Shown here: positions 56,490-64,000 of the stretch, one piece after another
Layout of the letters: each line of letters opens with the position of its first letter
How positions within the stretch are numbered: position 1 is the first letter of the stretch
Source: Sambucus nigra
Taxonomy: Eukaryota > Streptophyta > Magnoliopsida > Dipsacales > Adoxaceae
Reading direction: 5' to 3'
Assembly (NCBI GenBank): GCA_949130495.1
Contig: OX422216.1
Span: 106,399,967 to 106,463,966, forward strand
Length of the DNA stretch: 64,000 nucleotides
Notes under the pieces: model-generated
Told to the model about the DNA's origin: nothing
The model's database searches: none
What the model saw: the letters and a program-made list of their open reading frames with translations, nothing else
Program-made: the position numbers and the translations under genes

Positions 56490-57637
56490 ACAAATTTGAT
56501 ACAAGAATTATTTAAACTAACTATAAATTAATAGAAACAATCAAATTGTATTTTATCAATAATAATTGCAGTACAAACTAAATATTATAGGCTTAAATAT
56601 TGCAGACTTAGGCTTAAATATTAGACTTACAGATATAGAGTAACACAAATGAATTGCAAAAACTTGACTTGATCGAGACTATTGTTGGACAGTATTTCCT
56701 TAAGACAATTACGTCCCCGCTACGGTAGTGACGGATCTTTGGACAATCGCCTCCCTTGGCACAACGATTTCGCAATGTCAAAGTAGTACTCCAATTAACG
56801 TTGTCTGAGAACCAGTGTTTTAGTGATGAACTCTCTTTGTGCAGACTCAAAGAATGATTGATGCGACAGACTGATTGGAGTTATTATTTTTTTTTTTGCA
56901 AAGATTGTCCAAATGCGGGGACGAAATGGAAGTATATATAGCAAAAAATGTGTCTATTCTGAACAAGTGCAAGTCTGTTCAGAATAGCCACATAAACCAA
57001 ATGTCACAACTTTAAGGCAAAAAAATTGAACGGACACAACCCTTTTTTAAAAGGAAATATCGAACAAAATAACTATCAAGATAGTCTAAAATTTTGCCCA
57101 AATGGGCTTGGTCAAACAGTATACTGAGTCGAAAAACTAAGGCTCAACTGATTCTGAAAAATCATTTAAAATCATTTCAGACATGATAGTTTGATAGAAA
57201 TTTTTTGACGAAAAATAAATAAAATTTGATGCAAAAAGAAAGGACAAGTCCCAAGTCCACGACCAACGGGCCCGGTGGGCGGAAGGCGTCGGCGCGCGCG
57301 TGTGGGCTTTTGGCCCAAAGTTCGAGCCCAAGGGCATCCAATCTCTCAAGCCACTTAATGAGTATATGTACTACTCACTTTTCTTCTAATTTTTCTACTA
57401 AGGACAAACTCATTTTGCCACACTACACACTAGTTTACCCATTTCAAAGAGGGTATTTTGAGGCCAATTTGTCATTCACCTTTAAATGTTTTTTAACATA
57501 TGAATATACCACTTTAATCTCTTTACGGAGAGGAGCACGTTGGTATGTAGTCCCTCCCCAAAAGGGGTGTGGGTCCCACTTTTATTTAGGCCTAAAGTTG
57601 ACCCATTTTACTGTATTAAATCATGCATTTTCTAACA
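56490..57637 (-). mobile_element. Copia element, 5' LTR
   Basis: About 1.15 kb, minus-strand start TGTTAGAAAATGCATG at 57637. It shares long blocks with 48163-48850 and retains the ~450 bases lost there. Divergence between the two copies is much higher than in C or B, so this is an old insertion. Confidence 0.75.
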
Positions 57638-58330
57638 ATTTTTAATAAAATTAATTCCTCACAATGTTGTTTGCCTATGTTACATCTACATAGATCTTGT
57701 TCTATCCTTACAATGTTGTATGATCTACTACTAAAAACTGCAAAAAAAATCAAAATTTACCTAGATCTAGTTAATGCTGCAATTCATAGTTAGATTGTTC
57801 AGAGCTGCATTGTCTCATATATACACATGCGATTATGTGTTGCATTTCTTTGCATGAAGTTTATCATTATTGAGTTTTATTGGTGATATTCTAATGTCCT
57901 TTATTACTAATATAATATTTTAAAACTCACTCTACACTAGAAACCTTTTATGTAAAGTCTACGTCGTTCTGAGCGACTTTTATGCCATAAGTTTTATTCA
58001 TTCTTTTTGTTATGGACATTTAAACAGCATGCCGAGAAATTATGCAAGACATCCCCGGTAATTTTTTTCTTTCTTTTTAATTACTGTATCCACTTGATTG
58101 AGAATTTGGTGAGGCTATGAATGTAGGGAAGATGCTATAACAATAACACTCCTTTTAAAATAATGTGAATTGTTGACTTCTTTTTTGCCACAAGTTTACA
58201 GTGAATTAGCGAACCTGATACTTCTTTTTTCAAGTCCGTATATATTATTCCTTTCGAGCTTCACCTATTTAAAACAAGCCTCCATTCCTTTTTTATTGTT
58301 CTGCTAGTTATTAGATTTTGGTCCCCATCT
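57638..58330. other. AT-rich gene-free stretch
   Basis: No coding exon or element ends recognised. Confidence 0.5.
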
Positions 58331-58338
58331 TTTACTAT

Positions 58339-58962
58339 CTATGAAGCACAGACACACTCCTGAAGGTAGCGAATCCAGTTTGACACGTGTCTCGGACACA
58401 ATGGGGACAAGCTTGGAGCCTCGGACACGAATACCGTATTTTTTTTATATGCTGGATACGCTGTGGACACGTTTTTTTGGACAACTGGGGTAGTTTTTTA
58501 GTATTTTGACAATGTAAAATGGGGTCAAACAGGTCCCATGAAAAAAACATTTTTGCTCCAATAGGTCCCATAGGAAACAAGTAGTAAATGAAAATTTGTT
58601 GTAATAGGACTAATGAAGAAATGTCTTATGTAGGACTTATTTGGCACGCTTTCATGTTTAAAACAAACCCTAACTTTTGCAGACCAGCCCACCCGTACTC
58701 GTCAGGATCGAGACTGAAGGTTCCATCATGAAGGTTCCTGTCAGGATTGTTCATTCTGTTTCTGCTTTTATTGAATTTGATCTTTTTCTTGTTTAAATTT
58801 GTATAGTTGTTGTATATGTTTTTCTTGAATTTTATTAAAGTGTGTTCTAGTTATGTTTTCTATGGAACAAATGATGTTCTATTTCATTAATATACATTCA
58901 CAAAATCTCGTATCCCGTGTCGTGTCGTATTTCATATCACGTGTTGAGTCCATGCATCATAG
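58339..58962. mobile_element. hAT-like MITE with 8-base target duplication
   Basis: Element ends are CTATGAAGCACAGACAC and (complement) CTATGATGCATGGACTC. TTTACTAT lies directly outside each end (58331-58338 and 58963-58970). The inner parts beside each end are rich in GACACG/CGTGTC phrases. No transposase. The 8-base duplication points to the hAT superfamily. Confidence 0.75.
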
Positions 58963-59020
58963 TTTACTATCCTGTTAGTTGACATTTGCATATTGTAAAA
59001 GTAGCCCACATTATTTCATA

Positions 59021-59221
59021 CTCCCCCCGTCTCAAATTAATTGTCGTTACTTAAAAGTTAGTACCTATACTTTTTAAGGATACACTTAATCAATGATAAA
59101 GATCAAAACTTGTTCTATATCTTAGATTTGGTTCGTTGATTGCATCCAAAAATGGAAAGTGGACTCCTAATTTGGGAAGTTCCAAAAGAAAGGCGGGACT
59201 ATTAATTTGGGATTGAGGGAG
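59021..59221. mobile_element. Stowaway-like MITE (Tc1/mariner type)
   Basis: Ends CTCCCCCCGTCTCAAATTAA and, inverted, CTCCCTCAATCCCAAATTAA, flanked by TA on each side (59019-59020, 59222-59223). 201 bases, non-coding; ends of the CTCCCTCCGTCCCAAATTA type are widespread in plant genomes. Confidence 0.88.
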
Positions 59222-59223
59222 TA

Positions 59224-59849
59224 TATAATTATACATTAATCAGAGATATTTTGGTTTTTATCTATAATCTGTAACGGTCACTAACGAAGTTTTAAAGGGA
59301 GGCCAATGTTTAACTTCAGGGTTCTAAATCCCCCCACCCCCACAAAAAAAAAAAAACAATAAACAAAAACAAAAAACAACCCCAACCAAAGAAAATGATG
59401 CTCCTTGTCCATACTTCACTAATAGGCTGTGAAATGTCACTTTCTTGATCCGCTATTCATTTTGTTTACTTATTCCGCGTCTCATGGTTTTATTTCTGCT
59501 AATTAGTATTCCTACTGACAGAAGATTTCCGCATTCAGTGTGTTGCTTCCGATGTTATTGGAGATTTTCAGTAGACCATGACGTGTGATGGGGGTTTGCC
59601 AGTGGCTGCTTCAGCTGGTTTATGTTCATGATACAGATGATGATTGTGTCATAGGGGTTAGCCGTGTAAAGAGTGCTGCCAAACACAACGATTTTAAGAA
59701 GTTGGTTGCCAAATGTACAACGAAAGTTGCATCTGAATTCTACAGTACAAAATTTTAAACACAAGTTCAATCAGTTTTAAGCCTACCTGCATGAACTTTG
59801 TGTTTATCGTATTAATTTTGCTAGTTCTATCATTATTAATAATATTTAA
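59224..59849. other. Region upstream of the ankyrin/RCC1 gene
   Basis: Contains an A-rich low-complexity tract (59340-59395) and otherwise unassigned sequence. It probably holds the promoter and 5' leader of the downstream gene, but no convincing TATA box or leader exon boundary was fixed. Confidence 0.4.
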
Positions 59850-60125
59850 ATGGAGGATTCGATTTTTCTTCAAATCCAAAAGCAGAATTCTCAAACCCCT
59901 CCTCGCAAATATTTATCATGTGGTGTCTCGAAAGATTTGTGGCTCGTTGTACGAGAAGGGTCTGTGGCAGACATTGACTCAGCTTTGGCATTGTTGAAGA
60001 AAAATGGCGTAAACATTAACTCAAGGAACTCGTTTGGCCTAACCCCACTGCATATCGCGACATGGAGAAATCACATACCCATTGTTCGGAGGCTACTTGC
60101 GGCTGGTGCAGACCCTAATGCTAGG
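59850..60125 (+). CDS. Ankyrin/RCC1-repeat protein (IBTK-like), exon 1
   Basis: 92 codons from ATG (MEDSIFLQIQKQ). After SKDLWLVVREGSVADIDSA comes an ankyrin repeat, NSFGLTPLHIATWRNHIPIV, ending GADPNAR. The exon ends at a GT (60126) in phase 0, and reading on gives a stop within three codons. Ankyrin repeats followed by RCC1 repeats are found in IBTK-like proteins, which usually also carry BTB domains and act in ubiquitin-ligase complexes; the BTB part would lie beyond this window, so that identity is inference. Confidence 0.85.
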
Positions 60126-61277
60126 GTGTGTTAAGTCTTCTCATCCTTTAGATCATCTGAATGTTTTTATCTTGTGTATGGATGCGTGATGACTTGTTAC
60201 TATAAATGTTCATCCCATATTACAGGGTGAGTTAGTAATGAGTTATATTTTCATTACCTATTTAGGAAGTGGTCAGTTTGTATGTTTGTTGTCTTATCGA
60301 TTTGTTGTACACATCATTACTAGTAGTAGAGGTTCTTTACTTTACATAAATAATACTTCTTTATAATGCCTAACTTGGTATCAACATTATAGTACGTCGT
60401 CATTGTTGTCATTTGTGAAGCACTGATACTTCATTAGGGGTCCTGCGCTATGAAATACATATCCTATGTGTGGATAGACAAATACTTGCCTGATACGTAT
60501 TCGAGAAATAAAGAATAAATTTGTATAAATCGACACCCTTCCTATATTTATTAATGTATCGAAATTTATATTTTGGATATACCTCCTATACGTGGGGGGA
60601 TATGGAGAGGTACTTGGGAAATATAGCGCGGGGCACTTCTGAAATTTTTGAATGTAGCCATTTTGTAATTTTAGAAAATATTTCACATTTAGTTTTTTCA
60701 TAAACTAAACCAATATCAATCACTGTCTCATTATAAAATACAATATAGAAAGTCGGAAACTAAAAACCTCCTCTCTCTCAATGGCCTTACCTCTATACAA
60801 CCCTCGCTGTTGCCTTGCTATCACCTGTCAAACATGAATGAACATGACAGGTAAGCAAGCAATGTTTAAACAATTATTGTAAATATTGAATCGTTGTTTT
60901 TATGTTTATACAATTGCTATTGACTTAATTATCCTTTCTAGTCATATTGTTCATTAGCAAATATTTGTACGAGTCAAATTTTATTATATTATTATTTTTT
61001 TATTGTATTCCAGTTTCCGTATTCCCATATCCATATTGTATTAGATCCAATACTCGTATCTGTATCCGTGCTTCCTAGGTCGGCGTTGTGAGCATCACTC
61101 AATTAACTTAATAACTTTGACACATTTACATAGCCTTTTCATCTGTTAATTTTTCTTAATTTGGAAAACAAAAGTTAATTATAAAGTGTAGGAAGTGAGT
61201 GTGCTGTGAGTTCGTATTTGCTTTTCGAAAGTGGGGTAGTTGATTTTCGAATGGCCATATATTTTATATTTTTCCAG

Positions 61278-61455
61278 GATGGAGAATCAGGATGGACTAG
61301 CCTTCACAGGGCTTTGCATTTCGGTCATCTTGCTGTGGCAAGCATGCTTCTTCAGTCTGGGGCTTCCATCACATTGGAGGATTCCAAATCACGAACGCCT
61401 GTGGATCTCCTCTCTGGGCCTGTGCTACAAACAGTTGGGAATGGAGATACTTCAG
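61278..61455 (+). CDS. Ankyrin/RCC1-repeat protein, exon 2
   Basis: Starts after TTTTTCCAG in phase 0 and continues the repeat: DGESGWTSLHRALHFGHLAV, then LLQSGASITLEDSKSRTPVD. It is a second ankyrin repeat whose N-terminal Asp joins exactly to GADPNAR of exon 1. It ends at TTCAG|GTACAC, leaving one base for the next codon. Intron 1 is about 1.15 kb and contains no recognised element. Confidence 0.88.
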
Positions 61456-61754
61456 GTACACTTTTGATATATGACCTATTGCTTTTAGTGCTCAGACTTT
61501 GAATGTTTTTGCTTTTCTACATTCCTAAATTGGTAATTTCACATGTTAAGTTGAAGTCTAATGATTGGTCAGCAACTTAGTGTGATCCACTTTATCACCA
61601 TCTGACCAATCATAACAGCTGCCACATTATTTTGTGGACAACATATTGTTTACAAAAACATCTTGTGTGCCTACCATTATTCTTTCTTTGAAGAATCATA
61701 TTGTTGACAATTGTGTCAAGGACAGCTTGAGCAATAAACGGTGTGCTGTTTCAG

Positions 61755-61983
61755 TAGCTACGGAGGTCTTTAGCTGGGGAAGTGGTGTGAATTATCAACT
61801 GGGAACAGGAAATGCACACATTCAGAAGTTGCCATGTAAAGTTGATTCGCTTCATTCTTCTTTTATCAAATTGATTTCCGCATCAAAATTCCACAGTGTA
61901 GCAGTCAGCGCTCGAGGAGAAGTCTATACCTGGGGATTTGGGAGGGGAGGCCGCCTCGGTCACCCTGACTTTGATATTCACAG
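61755..61983 (+). CDS. Ankyrin/RCC1-repeat protein, exon 3
   Basis: Starts after CTGTTTCAG; the carried G completes a Val codon (VATEVFSWGSG). It shows the first RCC1 repeats: WGSGVNYQLGTGN, FHSVAVSARGEVYTWGFGRG and GRLGHPDFDIH. It ends at CACAG|GTATTT with two bases carried. RCC1 repeats form beta-propeller blades that bind protein partners. The rest of the gene is outside the window. Confidence 0.88.
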
Positions 61984-62560
61984 GTATTTTTTCTAATTTT
62001 ATACTTATCCAGCCACAGAGGTCGTATCTTGGTGTGATGGCAAGTGCCCATGCCCAAGCTACGGTTGGTCTCGGGTACGACCTTTCATACTTGTCCAGCC
62101 ATATAATATGAAGCAATTTCTAAAATTAGAAATTAAGCTGTAATTGGGACGTGGATTCAGTCTTCTTTGGTGGTTTGAATTTGAACTGATGAACCAAATT
62201 CTAATCTAGATTTTTTTTTGGGTGGGAGAAGGGGGGGGGGGGGGGGGGGGGGGGGTAAAAGAATTGAACCTGTGATTCTGGGTGTGTCAGTTCTGTATAA
62301 TTAAGTATAACTCCACTATGCGCTCTTCAGTTAAGTTTTATATATTTATTAGATTTTGACCCTCTTCTCCGAAACTAGAGTTATTGCTCGTACTAATGGA
62401 CTTTCTAACCATGGCCTAGTCATTATTTAGTTGAATCACTCAGTGTAGCACAACCATAAAACCTTAAAGGTTTCTTAATCCGCACTCTACTCATTCCTCC
62501 GTCCTCCTATAGATCAAGTGTGGAATATCCGGTATGTGTGTGTATGTATATATATACACA
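61984..62560 (+). other. Intron 3 (start) with poly-G tract
   Basis: Contains a G-run of about 26 bases after AGAA (62231-62256) and a TA/CA microsatellite (62535-62565). No exon seen. Confidence 0.6.
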
Positions 62561-62561
62561 C

Positions 62562-64000
62562 ACAACTCTACTCAACAAAGCCTTTCCCCCATTATTTGGG
62601 GTTGGCTACATGAATCTTATTTTATCATTCCATTCTGTTTAGTGTAATATCTTCGGTTAAACCACATGATATCATGTCCTTTTTTACAATATCCCACCAA
62701 GTCAATTTAGGCCTACCTCTATTCTTTATGTTACCATCAATACTAACTAAATCACTCTTCTTTATAGGGGCATCAATTGGTCGACGCTTGACGTGTTCAA
62801 ACTATTGAAGTCAATTTTCCCGCAATTTTTAGGAGCTACTTTTACCGTTTCTTGAATTTGTTTATTTCTAATTTTATCCTTTCGAGTTTTACCACAAATA
62901 TATCTTAGCATTTGCATCTCCGCCACACTCATTTTCTGCATAATTTATTTTTTGGTTGCCCAACACTCTGTCCCATATAACATGGCGGGTCTAATGACCG
63001 TCTTATAAAATTTTTCTTTCAACTTCAAAGGTATACGCCTATCCACAATGCACCGGTAGCACTTCTCCACTAAACCCAACCTGCTTTAATCCCATGAGTA
63101 ACATCATCACTAATATCTCCATCTTTTTGAATAATCGAGCCTAAGTAACGAAAATGATTATTTCTAGGTATTTTTTGACCCTCCAATTTCACGACATCCC
63201 CGTTTGTCCTTCTATTACTACTAAAATTGCACTCCACATATTCTGTTTTAGTCCTGCTTATTTTAAATCCTCTTGTTTCTAGAGTTCCTCTCCACAGTTC
63301 CAATTTAACATTAATTCCCGTCTTAGTCTCATTCATTAAACAATATCATCTGCAAATAGCATACACCACGGCACCTCATCTTGTATTTGTCCAGTCAACT
63401 CATCCATAATAAGAGCAAAGAGCAAAGAGATAAGGACTTAGTGTTGAACCTTGGTGCAAACCTACAGTAATTGGGAATTCACTACTTTCTCCGGCTGATG
63501 TTCTTACTATAGTCATGGATCAATCATATATATCTTTGATCACAACAATATATCTACGAGTCACTCATTTTTTATGTAGAACCCACCATATTATATCTTT
63601 TGGTATCCTATCATACGCCTTCTCCAAATCTATAAAAATCATACGAAGGTCCTTCTTTTTCTCCTTATACCTCTCCATTAATCTCCTCAATAAATAAATT
63701 GCTTCCATTATTGACCTCCCAGGCATAAACTCAACTTGATTCTCAGATACTATTGTTTTCAATCTCAATCTATATTCAATCATTCTCTTCCAAAGTTTCA
63801 TTGTATGACCCATTAACTTAATACCCGATAATTTGAACAACTTTGTATGTCCCCTTTATTTTTATAAATAGGTACTAAAACACTCTTTCTCCATTCATCG
63901 GGCATCCTATTAGTCATTATAATACTATTAAATAATTTTATAAGCCAAGACACTCCTTCCTCCCCTAAACACTTTCAAACCTCAATAGGGATACCATCTG
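62562..64000 (-). pseudogene. RTE-type LINE fragment in intron
   Basis: Minus strand, running out of the window at 64000. Reverse transcriptase landmarks: VEFMPGRSIMEAIYLLRRLM and MIFIDLEKAYDRIP (63750-63600), active site LFADDIV (~63362-63340), HFRYLGSIIQKDGDI (~63160-63105), then a degenerate tail with AMLYGTECWA and AEMQMLRYICG (~63010-62890). The 3' end carries the CATGTAGCCAACCCC and AAAGGCTTTGTTGA phrases typical of plant RTE LINEs, followed by a TA/CA tail. Several stops are present; it is inactive. Antisense to the host gene. Confidence 0.85.

Noticed and set aside
48158..57642. A target duplication for the copia element
   Set aside because: Flanks TGGAA and ATTTT do not match; the ends are too worn to fix.
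62231..62256. Poly-G tract as a functional G-quadruplex
   Set aside because: A plain G-run in an intron may be real or a sequencing artefact; nothing nearby supports a role.

Overview
The window looks like nuclear DNA of a flowering plant, probably a eudicot. It is AT-rich and packed with plant retrotransposons (Tekay/Del-type chromoviruses, Ty1/copia, an RTE-type LINE), a CACTA element with a TNP2-type transposase, a decayed MULE, and several MITE-like elements. The only well-supported host gene is spliced, with GT/AG introns. I saw no bacterial operon structure, CRISPR array, tRNA or rRNA. The species cannot be named from the sequence.

Layout. 1-930 holds a decayed MULE transposase (minus strand). 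About 1460-3040 is a degenerate Ty3/gypsy LTR of Tat/Athila style. 3041-4992 has no gene. 4998-41882 is one nested stack of transposons. Its outermost layer is a solo LTR (A', minus strand) with a perfect 5-bp target duplication GCGGG. Inside it sits a non-autonomous Tekay-like element (A, 7661-40991; flanks GCTTC/ACTTC) with 3.84-kb LTRs and only a broken gag. The right LTR of A was hit by a CACTA element (from 15091) and carries a tandem Tekay array (B, 20603-39083) with the structure LTR-internal-LTR-internal-LTR. 41888-48160 has a possible small gene (43.2-43.6 kb), MITE-like repeats and an AT-rich Harbinger-like element. About 48163-57637 is a decayed Ty1/copia element (minus strand), itself interrupted by a TRIM-like element C (53143-55845, perfect ATAAT duplication). 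58339-58962 is an hAT-like MITE with an 8-bp duplication, and 59021-59221 is a Stowaway-like MITE. From 59850 to the window end run the first exons of a host gene encoding an ankyrin/RCC1-repeat protein; a LINE fragment lies in its third visible intron.

How the parts relate. A', A, B and C share LTR ends (TGTAAYA.CCCG ... GGGTGTYACA). Where an internal region survives (A, B, C), they also share an initiator-Met-tRNA primer site, a small inverted repeat before the polypurine tract, and the tract itself. This fits a set in which short or gag-only elements depended on a coding Tekay-type element. Both B copies encode gag-protease, RT-RNaseH and integrase-chromodomain, but carry the same three in-frame stop codons plus private lesions, so neither looks able to move by itself now. 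The most unusual signals are the tandem B array with mismatched flanks and uneven divergence, the palindromic CpG-rich arrays inside LTRs (next to TATA boxes in two unrelated families), and the pol-less A element whose lost pol region is partly occupied by LTR-like sequence. I found no convincing new defence or enzymatic system.
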